Shown here in pieces: positions 21,102 through 33,748 of a DNA stretch of 64,000 nt. The number at the start of each line of letters is the position of its first letter. Positions within the stretch are counted from its first letter, which is position 1. Origin of the DNA: Mycolicibacterium elephantis DSM 44368 (lineage in GTDB: Bacteria > Actinomycetota > Actinomycetes > Mycobacteriales > Mycobacteriaceae); assembly GCF_004014805.1 (NCBI RefSeq), contig NZ_ATDN01000006.1, forward strand, positions 81,519 through 145,518, in the 5' to 3' direction. The translations under genes and the position numbers were made by a program. The notes under the pieces were generated by a model. It made no database searches. It was not told where the DNA came from and saw only the letters and a list, made by a program, of their open reading frames with translations.

Positions 21102-22002
21102 CGCGGCGGACTGGACCGCCCGGGCGCGCCGCCACCGGCAACGCGTCGACGCGTTCCTGCGGGTGTACCGGGCCGCGCCCGCCGAACCCCACCCCGTGTG
21201 GGACTTCCTGTTCACCTACTACAGCCTGCGCCCGCGCCAGTTGCGGACCTGGCATCCGGGGTTCGGCGTGATCCTGACCGGCGACGCGGCGCGACGCTAT
21301 CTGGGCCGCACCGGATACGGCCCGGCCGCCGGCGGGGTCACCGTGACCGGCGACTACCTGGCGGCCCGCCTCGACACGGTCGACTTCATCGCGCGGTTGC
21401 TGCGCGCGACCGCCGCGCGGCCGGCGCGGCTGAACTGCTTCGGGCTGCACGAATGGGCCATGGTGTATCGCGCGCCGACCGTGCGTCACGCCCACGTCCC
21501 GTTGCGGTTGGGGACGACGGGCACCGATGCGGTGGTCGAGTCGATGCCGTTGCGCTGCAGCCACTTCGACGCGTTCCGCTTCTTCACCGAACCGGCCGCT
21601 CGGCGCAACGCCGAGCGGCTCACCCGCGCGGACCAGATCGGTGCCGAACAACCCGGCTGCGTCCATGCGGCGATGGACTGCTACAAGTGGGCGTTCAAGC
21701 TGGGCCCGCTGGTCAACTCCGAGCTCGTGATGGACTGTTTGGAGCTGGCCGCCGATGCCCGTGAACTGGACATGCGGGCCAGCCCCTATGATCTCCGCGA
21801 ATACGGATTCGCCCCGATCGCGATCGAGACCCCGGCCGGTCGGGCGGAATACGTGCGGCTCCAGCAGAACGTCGCTGACCGGGCTGCGCCGCTGCGCGCG
21901 GCCCTGGTCGACAGGTGCGACCGACTCCTCGCCGCGGCGGGCCGCGAATTTGAGGAAGCGGCGGGCCGCGAATTTGAGGAAGCGGGCGGGCCGCGAAAAT
22001 AG
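21082..22002 (+). CDS. Conserved mycobacterial protein annotated as 3-methyladenine DNA glycosylase
   Basis: A 306-residue cytoplasmic protein. Homologues, as I recall them, sit between the CNNM pair and glcB and carry a '3-methyladenine DNA glycosylase' label, but I see no helix-hairpin-helix or AlkA signature that proves it. Recognisable segments are DFLFTYYSLRPRQLRTWHPGF, FGLHEWAMVYR and CYKWAFKLGP. ATG 21082 is uncertain: the frame is open through the repeat array to GTG 21019. The C-terminus consists of an 8-residue repeat (AAGREFEE twice, then AGGPRK) made by a 24-bp tandem repeat, so both ends have been reshaped by repeat expansion. Confidence 0.65.
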   Translation: MSRFALGAADWTARARRHRQRVDAFLRVYRAAPAEPHPVWDFLFTYYSLRPRQLRTWHPGFGVILTGDAARRYLGRTGYGPAAGGVTVTGDYLAARLDTVDFIARLLRATAARPARLNCFGLHEWAMVYRAPTVRHAHVPLRLGTTGTDAVVESMPLRCSHFDAFRFFTEPAARRNAERLTRADQIGAEQPGCVHAAMDCYKWAFKLGPLVNSELVMDCLELAADARELDMRASPYDLREYGFAPIAIETPAGRAEYVRLQQNVADRAAPLRAALVDRCDRLLAAAGREFEEAAGREFEEAGGPRK

Positions 22003-22050
22003 GAGAAGCGGCGGGCCGCGAAACGGAAGATGCGGCGAGCCGCGGTTAGG
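21934..22050 (+). repeat. 24-26-bp tandem repeat at the 3' end of the glycosylase-like gene
   Basis: About five units start at 21934, 21958, 21982, 22008 and 22032, each beginning GCGGCGGGCCGCGAA or a close variant. The first two are identical and in frame, encoding AAGREFEE. The third carries a 2-bp length change and the stop codon. The last two lie in the 115-bp gap before glcB. Confidence 0.9.
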
Positions 22051-22117
22051 TGACGCTGCCGGCGGATAAAGCCCAGCTACCGGTGGGTAAGCTAAACGAA
22101 GGCTCAAGGGAGGAAAG

Positions 22118-24319
22118 ATGACCGATCGTGTGACGGTGGGGAACCTGCGCGTCGCCCAGGTGTTGTACGAATTCATCAACAACGAGGCGTTGCCGGGCAC
22201 CGATATCGATCCCGACACCTTCTGGTCCGGGGTGGACAAGGTCGTCGCCGATCTGACCCCCAAGAACCAGGATCTGCTGGCCCGGCGCGACGATCTGCAG
22301 GCCCGGATCGACAAGTGGCACCGCCACCGGGTGATCGAGCCGATCGATCCCGAGGCCTACAAGAACTTCCTGATCGAGATCGGGTACCTGCTCCCCGAGC
22401 CCGACGACTTCACCATCACCACCACCGGCGTCGACGACGAGATCACCACCACCGCCGGCCCGCAGCTGGTGGTGCCGATCCTCAACGCCCGGTTCGCGCT
22501 GAACGCCGCCAACGCCCGCTGGGGTTCGCTGTACGACGCGCTGTACGGCACCGACGTGATCTCCGAGGAGGGCGGCGCCGAAAAGGGCACCAGCTACAAC
22601 CCGGTGCGCGGCGAGAAGGTCATCGCGTATGCGCGGCGCTTCCTCGACCGCGCCGCACCGCTGGCCACCAGCGGCTGGAGTGAGGCCACCGGCTTCAAGG
22701 TCGATGACGGCGCTCTGCTGGTCACCCTCGGCGACGGCCTGTCGACCGGGCTGGCGACGCCCGAGCAGTTCGTCGGCTACACCGGCGACGCCGACGCGCC
22801 CAAGTCGCTGCTGCTGAAGAACCACGGCCTGCACGGCGAGGTCCTCATCGACCCCGACTCCCCCGTCGGCTCGACCGACAAGGCCGGCATCAAGGACGTT
22901 GTGCTGGAATCCGCGGTCACCACGATCATGGACTTCGAGGACTCCGTGGCCGCCGTCGACGCCGGCGACAAGGTGCTCGGCTACCGCAACTGGCTCGGCC
23001 TGAACAAGGGCGACCTCGCCGAGGAGGTCACCAAGGACGGCAAGACCTTCACCCGGGTGCTCAACCAGGACCGCACCTACACCACCCCCGACGGCGGCGA
23101 GCTCACGCTGCCCGGCCGCAGCCTGTTGTTCGTGCGCAACGTCGGGCACCTGATGACCAACGACGCGATCGTCCTCGACGACAACGGCTCCGACGGCCCC
23201 GAGGTGTACGAGGGTATCCAGGACGCGCTGTTCACCAGCCTGATCGCGATCCACGGGCTCAAGTCCGGTGAGCAGAACGGGCCGCTGGTCAACAGCCGCA
23301 CGGGGTCGATCTACATCGTCAAGCCCAAGATGCACGGCCCCGACGAGGTGGCGTTCACCTGCGAGCTGTTCAGCCGGGTCGAGGACGTGCTCGGCCTGCC
23401 CGCCAACACCATCAAGGTGGGCATCATGGACGAGGAGCGGCGCACCACCGTCAACCTCAAGGCCTGCATCAAGGCCGCGGCCGACCGCGTCGTGTTCATC
23501 AACACCGGCTTCCTCGACCGCACCGGCGACGAGATCCACACGTCGCTGGAGGCTGGTCCGATGGTCCGCAAGGGCGCGATGAAGAACACCGTTTGGATCG
23601 CCGCCTACGAGGACCAGAACGTCGACATCGGCCTGGCGACCGGATTCTCCGGGCGCGCGCAGATCGGCAAGGGCATGTGGGCCATGACCGACCTGATGGC
23701 CGACATGGTCGAGCAGAAGATCGCCCAGCCCAAGGCCGGCGCCACCACCGCCTGGGTGCCGTCGCCGACCGCGGCGACCCTACACGCCATGCACTACCAC
23801 GAGGTCGACGTGTACGCGGTGCAGAAGGAACTCGCGGGCAAGAAGCGCACCACCATCGACCAGCTGCTCACGATTCCGCTGGCCAAGGAGCTGGCGTGGG
23901 CGCCCGAGGAGATCCGCGAGGAGGTCGACAACAACTGCCAGTCGATCCTCGGCTACGTGGTCCGGTGGATCGACGCCGGCGTGGGTTGCTCGAAGGTGCC
24001 CGACATCCACAACGTCGCGCTGATGGAAGACCGTGCGACGCTGCGTATCTCGAGCCAGTTGCTGGCGAACTGGTTGCGCCACGGCGTCATCACCGAAGAG
24101 GACATCAAGGCCAGCCTGCGCCGGATGGCCGCCGTCGTCGACAAGCAGAACGAGAAGGATCCGGAATTCCGCCCGATGGCACCGGATCCCGACAACAACA
24201 TCGCGTTCCAAGCCGCGCAGGAGCTGATCCTCTCCGGCGCTGAGCAACCGAACGGCTACACCGAGCCGATCCTGCATCGACGGCGTCGCGAGTACAAGGC
24301 CGCAAGTGGGCAGGCATAG
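22118..24319 (+). CDS. glcB: Malate synthase G
   Basis: Condenses glyoxylate with acetyl-CoA to malate, the second step of the glyoxylate shunt, needed on fatty acids or acetate. The 733 residues are typical of the large monomeric G form. ATG 22118 follows GGGAGG. Recognisable features are the [16 protein letters not shown] segment, the RNVGHLM and [12 protein letters not shown] regions, and [17 protein letters not shown] around the catalytic and metal-binding residues. Its stop overlaps the start of the vWA membrane protein gene. Confidence 0.96.
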   Translation: MTDRVTVGNLRVAQVLYEFINNEALPGTDIDPDTFWSGVDKVVADLTPKNQDLLARRDDLQARIDKWHRHRVIEPIDPEAYKNFLIEIGYLLPEPDDFTITTTGVDDEITTTAGPQLVVPILNARFALNAANARWGSLYDALYGTDVISEEGGAEKGTSYNPVRGEKVIAYARRFLDRAAPLATSGWSEATGFKVDDGALLVTLGDGLSTGLATPEQFVGYTGDADAPKSLLLKNHGLHGEVLIDPDSPVGSTDKAGIKDVVLESAVTTIMDFEDSVAAVDAGDKVLGYRNWLGLNKGDLAEEVTKDGKTFTRVLNQDRTYTTPDGGELTLPGRSLLFVRNVGHLMTNDAIVLDDNGSDGPEVYEGIQDALFTSLIAIHGLKSGEQNGPLVNSRTGSIYIVKPKMHGPDEVAFTCELFSRVEDVLGLPANTIKVGIMDEERRTTVNLKACIKAAADRVVFINTGFLDRTGDEIHTSLEAGPMVRKGAMKNTVWIAAYEDQNVDIGLATGFSGRAQIGKGMWAMTDLMADMVEQKIAQPKAGATTAWVPSPTAATLHAMHYHEVDVYAVQKELAGKKRTTIDQLLTIPLAKELAWAPEEIREEVDNNCQSILGYVVRWIDAGVGCSKVPDIHNVALMEDRATLRISSQLLANWLRHGVITEEDIKASLRRMAAVVDKQNEKDPEFRPMAPDPDNNIAFQAAQELILSGAEQPNGYTEPILHRRRREYKAASGQA

Positions 24320-26354
24320 CCTTCCGGACCCCGAGGACTCGCCGGACCGAGAGCAGTTCGACGAGTCTTCGGAATCTCAGACCGAGCGCTTCGGTTTGGG
24401 CCGTGATGAGCCGGGCCATGACCCCGGCTTCGGCGGTTCCGAATACGGCGACTCCGCTTATCGGACACCGCAATACGGTGACGGGTCCGACGAGCAGGGC
24501 TACTTCGACGACGGCGACGTCGTCGATGCCGAGCGCCCCGAATCGGCGTCAGGCACCGGCGCGCCTCCCCCGCCGCCGCGCCGCCCCGGCCGACACAGCG
24601 GTGAGTGGGAAGGCGGCGAGTGGACCGGTAGCCACCGCGCGGTGACCGCCGGACGGCGTGGCGTCAGCGTCGGCGTCATCGTCGCGCTGGTGGCGGTCGT
24701 GGTGCTGGTCGGCGCCGTCATCTTGTGGCGGTTCTTCGGTGATGCGCTGTCCAGCCGCAGCGACGTGGCCGCCGCCCGCTGCGTGGACGGTGAACTCGCG
24801 GTGGCCGTGATCACCGATCCGTCCATCTCCGAGCAGGTTCGGACGCTGGCCGACAGCTACAACGAGACCGCGGCGCCGGTCGGTGACCGGTGCGTGAAGG
24901 TCGGCGTCAAATCCGCGAACTCCGATCAGGTCATCAACGGTTTCGGCGACACCTGGCCCGCCGAACTCGGCGAGCGGCCCGCCCTGTGGGTGCCCGCCAG
25001 CTCCATCGCGGAGGCACGCCTGGAGGCCGTGGCCGGTCCGCAGCTCGTCAGCGACAGCCGGCCGCTGGTCAACTCCCCCGTGCTGCTCGCCGTCCGGCCG
25101 CAGCTCAAACCGGCGCTGGCGCAGCAGAACTGGGGCACCCTGCCAGGACTGCAGACCAATCCGACGTCGCTGGAGGCGTTGAACATGCCGGGCTGGGGAT
25201 CGCTGCGATTGGCGCTGCCGCTCAGCGGTGACAGCGACGCCTCCTACCTGGCCGCCGAGGCGGTCGCCGCGGCGTCGGCGCCGGAAGGGGCGCCGCCGAG
25301 TGCCGGGACGGGCGCGGTGAACACCCTGCTGGCCGGCCAGCCGCAGCTGTCTGACAACACGGCGTCGACCGCCATGGACGCCCTGCTGAACGCACCGGAT
25401 CCGGCGTCGGCCCCGGTGCACGCCGTCGTCGTCACCGAGCAACAGCTGTACAAGCGCACCTCGGAGATGCAGGACGCCGCAAAGAGTGTCGCGTCTTGGC
25501 TGCCGCCGGGCCCGCCCGCGATGGCCGACTATCCGACCGTGCTGCTGTCGGGTGATTGGCTGAGCCAGGAACAGCTCAGAGCCGCCAGCGAATTCGCGCG
25601 GTTCATGCGCAAACCCGACCAGCTCACCGAGTTCGCCGAGGCCGGGTTCCGCACCGAGGGCGGCACCCCACCGGAGAGCGAGGTCGTGGACTTCGCTCCG
25701 GTCGCCGAGCCGTTGCGGTTGGGCGACGACGCCGCGCGCGCCTCGCTGGCCGCCGCGTTGACGGCGCCTGCGGAGAACCCGGCGGTGACGATCATGCTCG
25801 ACCAGTCGATGCCGGCCGACGAAGGCGGCCGATCGCGGCTGGCGAACGTGGTGGCCGCGCTGCAGGCGCGTCTGCAGGCGCTGCCCGCGACGTCAGCGGT
25901 GGGACTGTGGACCTTCGACGGCACCGCGGGCCGCTCCGAGGTGAGCACCGGGCCGCTGACCGACCCGGTGGACGGCGGGCCGCGGTCGGCGGCGCTGGCT
26001 GCCGCGCTCGACTCGCAGTCCGCCTCCGGCGGTGGCGCGGTGTCGTTCACCACGCTGCGGCTGGTCTACACCGATGCGATGGCCAATTACCGTGAGGGGC
26101 AGCCCAACTCGGTTCTGGTCATCACCACCGGCCCGCACACCGACCGGACCCTGGACGGGCCGGGGCTGCAGCAGTACATCCGCGGGGCGTTCGATCAGGC
26201 CCGCCCGGTCGCCGTCAACGTCATCGACTTCGGCGCCGACTCCGACCGCGAGACCTGGGAGGCCGTCGCGCAGATCACCGGCGGCACGTATCAGAACGTG
26301 GAGAGTTCGGCGTCACCGGAACTGAACGCGGCGATCGCCACCATGCTCGGCTAG
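24306..26354 (+). CDS. Membrane-anchored extracellular protein with vWA-like domain (Rv1836c-like)
   Basis: A 682-residue protein. The acidic, proline-rich cytoplasmic N-terminus (about 1-118) is followed by one membrane segment at about 120-145, then a solute-binding-like extracellular region and a C-terminal von Willebrand A-like domain from about residue 493. The metal-site motif reads LDQSMPAD instead of DxSxS, so its third ligand is changed. The start is GTG 24306, overlapping the glcB stop by 14 bp. The stop shares a CTAG with that of the convergent hydrolase gene. Function unknown; presumably cell-envelope. Confidence 0.82.
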   Translation: MGRHSLPDPEDSPDREQFDESSESQTERFGLGRDEPGHDPGFGGSEYGDSAYRTPQYGDGSDEQGYFDDGDVVDAERPESASGTGAPPPPPRRPGRHSGEWEGGEWTGSHRAVTAGRRGVSVGVIVALVAVVVLVGAVILWRFFGDALSSRSDVAAARCVDGELAVAVITDPSISEQVRTLADSYNETAAPVGDRCVKVGVKSANSDQVINGFGDTWPAELGERPALWVPASSIAEARLEAVAGPQLVSDSRPLVNSPVLLAVRPQLKPALAQQNWGTLPGLQTNPTSLEALNMPGWGSLRLALPLSGDSDASYLAAEAVAAASAPEGAPPSAGTGAVNTLLAGQPQLSDNTASTAMDALLNAPDPASAPVHAVVVTEQQLYKRTSEMQDAAKSVASWLPPGPPAMADYPTVLLSGDWLSQEQLRAASEFARFMRKPDQLTEFAEAGFRTEGGTPPESEVVDFAPVAEPLRLGDDAARASLAAALTAPAENPAVTIMLDQSMPADEGGRSRLANVVAALQARLQALPATSAVGLWTFDGTAGRSEVSTGPLTDPVDGGPRSAALAAALDSQSASGGGAVSFTTLRLVYTDAMANYREGQPNSVLVITTGPHTDRTLDGPGLQQYIRGAFDQARPVAVNVIDFGADSDRETWEAVAQITGGTYQNVESSASPELNAAIATMLG

Positions 26355-27235
26355 GTCGGGGCCGACAGCAGGCTCAGCGCCGACCTGGCGAACACCTCCG
26401 GCACCTCGACCTGTGGGTAGTGCCCGACGCCGGGAAGCTCGATGACGTCTGCGGCTGACCGTAATTCGCGCAATCCGTCGAGCACGTTGGTGGTCGCGAC
26501 GATGTCATCGAGCGCCCACAAGAAGCTCAGCTTCTTGGGCCAGTCGCGGACCGCGCCGTGCCATCGGTCGGCGTAGCGCACCCGCTCGTCGAGATAGGAG
26601 ATCAGCAGGTGGGCGATGCGGTGGCCGTCGTTGTGGGTCAGCAGCGACCACTGCGCCTCGGCCTCCGCGTCCGACAGCGGGTGCGCGTCGGTGAACAGCT
26701 TGCCGAACCCGCGGACGAACCCGCCGCGGTTGACCAGTCGGGCCATCAGCGGCCCCAGCGGGCCGCGCAGAATCTTCTGGCTGGGCCGCAGGCTGGCCCG
26801 GTCCAGGATGATGCTGCCGTTGCTCAGCACGACCCGTTGCAACTCAAACGGCAAGCGGCCCTCGATGTCTCGGGCCAGTAGCTCGGTGGTCACCGACGTT
26901 CCCATGTCATGTGCGATCAGCACCACCGGGCCGGCGTTGGCGTCGGCCACCACCGCCTGCACGATATCGGCCTGCTCCAGCAGGCTGTAGCGGTGCGGGC
27001 GCGGCTTGTCGGACAAGCCGAAGCCCAAGAAGTCCAGCGTCAGCCATGCCCTGCCGCCGAGGTGGTCGATCACCTGCCGGTAGTCGAAGCTGCTCGACGG
27101 GTAGCCGTGCAGCATCAGGATCGTCGGGCCGTCGCCGGGGGCGCTGCGGACGAACACCTTGCCCGCGGGGGTGGTCAGCCAGCGGCCGGCGTCGCGCCAT
27201 TGCGCGACCGTCGGTGGTAACACCCGCCCGACCAT
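26351..27235 (-). CDS. Alpha/beta hydrolase (LipZ-like, Rv1834)
   Basis: A 294-residue alpha/beta-hydrolase with a lid, related to haloalkane dehalogenases and epoxide hydrolases. The oxyanion HG motif is in LMLHGYPSSSFDYR and the nucleophile is Asp in AHDMGTSV near residue 110. The closing histidine is in GVGHYPQ near 268. An Asp nucleophile rather than Ser argues against a plain lipase. Start ATG 27235. It follows gcvP after a 74-bp gap that holds a perfect inverted repeat. Confidence 0.85.
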   Translation of the reverse strand: MVGRVLPPTVAQWRDAGRWLTTPAGKVFVRSAPGDGPTILMLHGYPSSSFDYRQVIDHLGGRAWLTLDFLGFGLSDKPRPHRYSLLEQADIVQAVVADANAGPVVLIAHDMGTSVTTELLARDIEGRLPFELQRVVLSNGSIILDRASLRPSQKILRGPLGPLMARLVNRGGFVRGFGKLFTDAHPLSDAEAEAQWSLLTHNDGHRIAHLLISYLDERVRYADRWHGAVRDWPKKLSFLWALDDIVATTNVLDGLRELRSAADVIELPGVGHYPQVEVPEVFARSALSLLSAPT

Positions 27236-27239
27236 AGCC

Positions 27240-27300
27240 GCCGAACGTTCCTTACCGCTCGAAAAGTCGGCGAATTATCGCGCGGTAAGGAACGTTCGGC
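27240..27300. repeat. Perfect 19-bp inverted repeat between gcvP and hydrolase
   Basis: The arms are GCCGAACGTTCCTTACCGC (27240-27258) and its exact reverse complement (27282-27300), separated by 23 bases. Each arm also contains the palindrome GAACGTTC. It begins 4 bases upstream of the hydrolase ATG and ends 9 bases after the gcvP stop. It could terminate gcvP transcripts, bind a regulator or be a dispersed palindromic element; no T-tract follows on the minus strand. Confidence 0.85.
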
Positions 27301-27309
27301 GAAGGGCCG

Positions 27310-30156
<2,847 letters not shown>

Positions 30157-30194
30157 TGGCGAGTACTCCAGACACATGAAGGTTGAGAACCGCT

Positions 30195-30412
30195 GGGTTC
30201 CTCTCCCTCTGTCGTCGACCCGGTCCGGGCGCCTGAGAGATTCGGCGCCGCCCCGACGGATCGAGAAACGCCTTTCCCCGTGGGCGGGTAAGCAGGGCTT
30301 ACCGCTTTCCAGAGGCATCGGGGGCCTCGTGCGGTCCTGGTGCCTGAGAGGTTGACGGAGAGGTATTGCTCCTTCGGCGTCCGTGGCTGGGTGTCACGGA
30401 ACTCTCCCGCAC
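30195..30412 (-). promoter_or_regulatory. Tandem glycine riboswitch controlling gcvP
   Basis: The leader of gcvP reads, on the minus strand, GCGGGAGAG (near 30410), GCCGAAGGAGCAA (30366-30378) and CTCTCAGGCACCAGGACCG (30332-30350). A linker with CTGGAAAGCGG follows. The second aptamer has GCCGAATCTCTCAGGCGCC (about 30229-30248) and the closing ACAGAGGGAGAG (near 30205). The two CTCTCAGG cores mark two aptamers. In this family glycine binding switches on expression of the cleavage system. Together with flanking sequence it fills the 343-bp gap between gcvP and the MerR gene. Confidence 0.92.
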
Positions 30413-30499
30413 AAGCGCGATGCGCTGACGAGTTTACCGCGAGCGCGTCTCTGTCACGGCCGACGCACTACCCCGCGCGGACAGCGTCTTACGGACCCG

Positions 30500-31135
30500 T
30501 CAGCCGATCTTGCGGTCGCGGTGCTTGCGCCGCGACGCCAGTTCGTCTTCGGGGGCGGCGATGGACTCGCCGCCGTCGGCGCGCTCACCCGGAAAATCCG
30601 CGATCGCCCCGGTCAACTCGCGCATGGCGCCGGAGACCGCGATGCCGAACACCCCTTGGCCGCCCTGCAGCAGGTCGACCACTTCCTCGGCCGACGTGCA
30701 CTCGTAAACCGTGGTGCCGTCGGAGAACAGCGTGATGTTGGCCAGATCGCGAACCCCGCGCTGGCGCAGATGGTCGACGGCGACGCGGATGTTGTGCAGC
30801 GAGATGCCGGTGTCGAGCAACCGCTTGACGATTTTGAGAACCAGGATGTCCTTGAATGAGTAGAGCCGCTGGCTACCCGAACCCGCCGCGCTCCGGATCG
30901 ACGGCACGACCAGCGACGTGCGCGCCCAGTAGTCCAGCTGGCGGTAGGTGATGCCGGCGATCTGGCAGGCGCTGGGGCCGCGGTAGCCGACGAGCTCGTC
31001 GGGCACCGAGTCGTCCGGAAAAAGACCTGGTTGCACGGGTTCGCTGGGTACTCCGCTAGTCGAAGACGCTTCCGAATCAGCGGGGCCGCTCGCAGAGGTG
31101 AGGTCCAGCTGCTCTTGACGTGGCGTGTCTCCCAC
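30500..31135 (-). CDS. MerR family regulator (Rv1830-like)
   Basis: A 211-residue regulator with an acidic N-terminal extension of about 50 residues and a MerR-type winged helix at about 50-125. The features are VGYRGPSACQIAGITYRQLDYWAR, then SGSQRLYSFKDILVLKIVKRLLDTG. The C-terminal part (about 130-200) contains a short sensory region and ends in a basic RRKHRDRKIG tail. The M. tuberculosis homologue is reported to influence cell division genes. GTG 31135 is the start. Its 213-bp upstream gap holds no other feature I can support. Confidence 0.85.
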   Translation of the reverse strand: MGDTPRQEQLDLTSASGPADSEASSTSGVPSEPVQPGLFPDDSVPDELVGYRGPSACQIAGITYRQLDYWARTSLVVPSIRSAAGSGSQRLYSFKDILVLKIVKRLLDTGISLHNIRVAVDHLRQRGVRDLANITLFSDGTTVYECTSAEEVVDLLQGGQGVFGIAVSGAMRELTGAIADFPGERADGGESIAAPEDELASRRKHRDRKIG

Positions 31136-31348
31136 TTCCGAAATCCTCTCGCCGATCGAACCCGCGTCCGCAGTCCCGCATGGGGCATACGACTACCGAG
31201 CCCGAGTGTGTCGAGCATACGCTTTCCGCCGGACCCGCGACTGTCCATCAGTGGACCGGCACGTCAAAGTATGGCTGCCCGATTCCCGCTTGGCAGAAAC
31301 CCTCGCCGCGTGTCGAGAGCGACGAGACGTTTCCGTGACAAAGCCTTG

Positions 31349-31843
31349 CTAGGTCGCCTTGAAGTCGTCGGGCGACACGCTGTCGAGGAACTCCTTGAAC
31401 TTCTCGACCTCGTCCTCGCGCACCGCCCCGGCGGCCTCGTCGTCGTTCTCGTCGGGAATCAGCAGGCCGGCCTCCGCGAGCACGGCCTCTTCGACGTATA
31501 TCGGCACGCCGACGCGCAGCGCGATCGCCACCGAGTCCGACGGCCGCGCCGACACCTTGATGTCCCGATCGAAGATCAGGTCGGCGTAGAAAGTGCCTTC
31601 CTGCAGATCGACGATTCGCACCTCTTTGAGCGAATGGCCAAGCGCACCAATAAGATCTCGGATCAGGTCGTGGGTCAGCGGCCTGGCGGGCTCCACACCC
31701 TGCTGCTCGAGCGCGATCGCCGCGGCTTCTGACTGCCCGATCCAGATCGGCAGATAGCGGTCACCGTTCGACTCGCGGAGCAGCAAAACCGGCTGGTTTT
31801 GTGGCTGCTCCACGCGAATGCCGACCACACGCACCTCACCCAT
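31349..31843 (-). CDS. DUF151 bifunctional-nuclease-family protein (Rv1829-like)
   Basis: A 164-residue DUF151 (BFN domain) protein with the family core LPIWIGQSEAAAIALEQQG, LIRDLIGALGHSLKEVRIVD and the signature SARPSDSVAIALRVGVPIYV. Plant relatives have DNase/RNase activity; the bacterial role is unproven. The C-terminus is acidic. ATG 31843 gives the homologue's length exactly. It lies between two MerR regulators in an arrangement kept across mycobacteria. Confidence 0.88.
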   Translation of the reverse strand: MGEVRVVGIRVEQPQNQPVLLLRESNGDRYLPIWIGQSEAAAIALEQQGVEPARPLTHDLIRDLIGALGHSLKEVRIVDLQEGTFYADLIFDRDIKVSARPSDSVAIALRVGVPIYVEEAVLAEAGLLIPDENDDEAAGAVREDEVEKFKEFLDSVSPDDFKAT

Positions 31844-31891
31844 ATGTGTCTGCCCTCCGCACCAAGAAGCCTTACAAACCAAGTCTAATCC

Positions 31892-32644
31892 TCAGCGATC
31901 AAGAACGTCGCGCACAGCCGACTTGATCAGCGACGTGTGCAGCATGATCGCCAGCGCGGCCACCTCGCGGGCGAGGTCGTCACCGCGCTCCCGGGCACCC
32001 GCCTTACCGGCCTTGGCCACCGGTCCGGCGATCTGGGCGATCAGATCGGACTGACGGTCGGCCGCCGAGCGGAACGCCCGAAGATGTCGCGGCTCCACCC
32101 CGTATTCACCCAGCGCGCGGGCGCACTGGGCGATCACCACCGAATGTTCGTCGAAGAACCCGCCCGGCCCGGTGGTGATCACACCGGCCCTCACCAACGC
32201 CGTCAACAGCTCGTCGTCCACACCGGAGCGCGCCAGCAGGTCCTCCCGCGACAGCCGCACCTGGGTCGGGGCCACCGACGCCGTGCTGACGTGCGCGGCC
32301 GAGTCGGCCGACTCGGCACCGGCCACCGGCACCAATCGCGGTACGCCGTAAGGCGATCCGCTCTGCGGTGGCAGCTCGCCGTCCGGCTGCGCGTCGAGCT
32401 GTGCCTTGATCACCTTCAGCGGCAGGTAGTGGTCGCGTTGGGCGGTCAGGATGAACCGCAGGCGAGCGCAGTCGTAGGCGGTGAACCGCCGATAGCCCGA
32501 CGCCGTGCGCTCTGGGGTGACCAGTCCTTCGGACTCCAAGAACCGGATCTTGGAGATCGTCACGTCCGGGAAGTCCGGTCGCAGCAGATCGAGGACCGCT
32601 CCGATCGACATCCCAGTGAGCGCGGGAGTGTCGGGGGCACCCAT
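31892..32644 (-). CDS. MerR family regulator (Rv1828-like)
   Basis: A 250-residue MerR-type regulator. The winged helix at about residues 12-80 contains [31 protein letters not shown] and [19 protein letters not shown] Pro/Ser-rich linker and a helical C-terminal region follow (about 140-250, [18 protein letters not shown]), unlike metal-sensing MerR proteins; no clustered cysteines are seen. It directly precedes the DUF151 gene and follows garA, probably in one operon. Confidence 0.88.
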   Translation of the reverse strand: MGAPDTPALTGMSIGAVLDLLRPDFPDVTISKIRFLESEGLVTPERTASGYRRFTAYDCARLRFILTAQRDHYLPLKVIKAQLDAQPDGELPPQSGSPYGVPRLVPVAGAESADSAAHVSTASVAPTQVRLSREDLLARSGVDDELLTALVRAGVITTGPGGFFDEHSVVIAQCARALGEYGVEPRHLRAFRSAADRQSDLIAQIAGPVAKAGKAGARERGDDLAREVAALAIMLHTSLIKSAVRDVLDR

Positions 32645-32675
32645 CGTTACTCTTCGCGCGAGCGCTCAGCGACCA

Positions 32676-33155
32676 CTAGCCGGCCTGACCGCTGTCGTCG
32701 CTCTTCGGACCGGTGAGAAAGACCAACCGGAACTTGCCGATCTGGACCTCGTCACCGTTGGCCAACACGGCGGAATCCACCGGTTCGCGGTTGACGTAGG
32801 TGCCGTTGAGGCTGCCGACGTCGACGACCTGGAACTCGCCGCCTTCCATCCGGAACTCGGCATGCCGACGGCTGACCGTCACGTCGTCGAGGAAGATGTC
32901 GCTGTCGGGGTGGCGGCCGGCCGACGTCGTCGGCTGATCGAGCAGGAACCGTGAGCCGGCGTTGGGCCCGCGCTTGACGACGAGCAACGCCGAGCCGACC
33001 GGCAGGCCCTCGACTCCGGAGACCGCCCCCTCGGCGCCTGCCGCGGCCGGGGCGTCCAGCTCGTTGAGGAAGTCGGCGCGGAATACCGATGTCGTTTCCA
33101 CGGTGACTTCGTCAGACGTCTGGTCAGACCCAGAGTTCTTGTCCTTATCCGTCAC
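32676..33155 (-). CDS. garA: FHA-domain metabolic regulator GarA
   Basis: A 159-residue phosphorylation-switched inhibitor. Unphosphorylated GarA binds and inhibits 2-oxoglutarate decarboxylase and glutamate dehydrogenase and activates glutamate synthase; phosphorylation by PknG or PknB turns it off. The phospho-site ETTS, with Thr21 and Thr22, is exactly conserved. The FHA domain at about 65-145 has SAGRHPDSDIFL, VSRRHAEFRM and DVGSLNGTYVN. Start GTG 33155. It thus sits beside gcvH and the urease/urea genes' metabolic output, glutamate metabolism. Confidence 0.95.
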   Translation of the reverse strand: MTDKDKNSGSDQTSDEVTVETTSVFRADFLNELDAPAAAGAEGAVSGVEGLPVGSALLVVKRGPNAGSRFLLDQPTTSAGRHPDSDIFLDDVTVSRRHAEFRMEGGEFQVVDVGSLNGTYVNREPVDSAVLANGDEVQIGKFRLVFLTGPKSDDSGQAG

Positions 33156-33309
33156 CCGCTGCTCCTCACTGGCTGCTGTGGCGATACAGGGCCGAGCCCC
33201 AGCCGTAATGCGTCTGGTCTCGACCGTACCGCGCAGTAGACGTCATTGTGCCCACCACCGCCGGAATCGCCGCTAGGTCGGCGTCCGGTGTCAGAAACCC
33301 TAACAACCG

Positions 33310-33705
33310 TCATTCGGTCACCGTGGCGCGGTAGTCGTCGGCGTCGAGCAACCCGCTGAGCGCCTCCTCCAGCGCCGAGGCGTCCACCTGCAGATCGATC
33401 AGCCAGCCCTCGCCGTACGGATCGGAGTTGACCAGCTGCGGATTCCCCTCCAGATCACCGTTGACCGCAACGACTTTCGCGCTGACCGGAGCGTAGAGGT
33501 CAGACACCGACTTGGTCGACTCCACCTCACCGAACGATTCTCCCGCCGTCACGTCCGCGCCGACGTCGGGAAGCTGCACGAACACCACGTCACCCAGCGC
33601 GGACTGGGCATAGTCGGTGATGCCGACGCGCACGGTGTCGTCCCCGGTGCGCAGCACCCACTCGTGTTCCTCGGTGTACTTCAGGTCGGCTGGGATCTCG
33701 CTCAC
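33310..33705 (-). CDS. gcvH: Glycine cleavage system H protein
   Basis: A 131-residue lipoyl carrier that shuttles the aminomethyl group between the P, T and L proteins. The lipoylation site is Lys65 in [16 protein letters not shown], and the N-terminal YTEEHEWV and [17 protein letters not shown] strands are standard. The start is GTG 33705. It is separated from gcvP by garA and the regulators, so it is transcribed separately from the riboswitch-controlled gene. Confidence 0.95.
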   Translation of the reverse strand: MSEIPADLKYTEEHEWVLRTGDDTVRVGITDYAQSALGDVVFVQLPDVGADVTAGESFGEVESTKSVSDLYAPVSAKVVAVNGDLEGNPQLVNSDPYGEGWLIDLQVDASALEEALSGLLDADDYRATVTE

Positions 33706-33748
33706 GACGCTCCTATTTCCTGTTTTCTTCCACTGACTGCGCTTGACC

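Noticed and set aside
21019..22050. CRISPR array
   Set aside because: Repeats are contiguous tandem copies without unique spacers and no cas gene is present.
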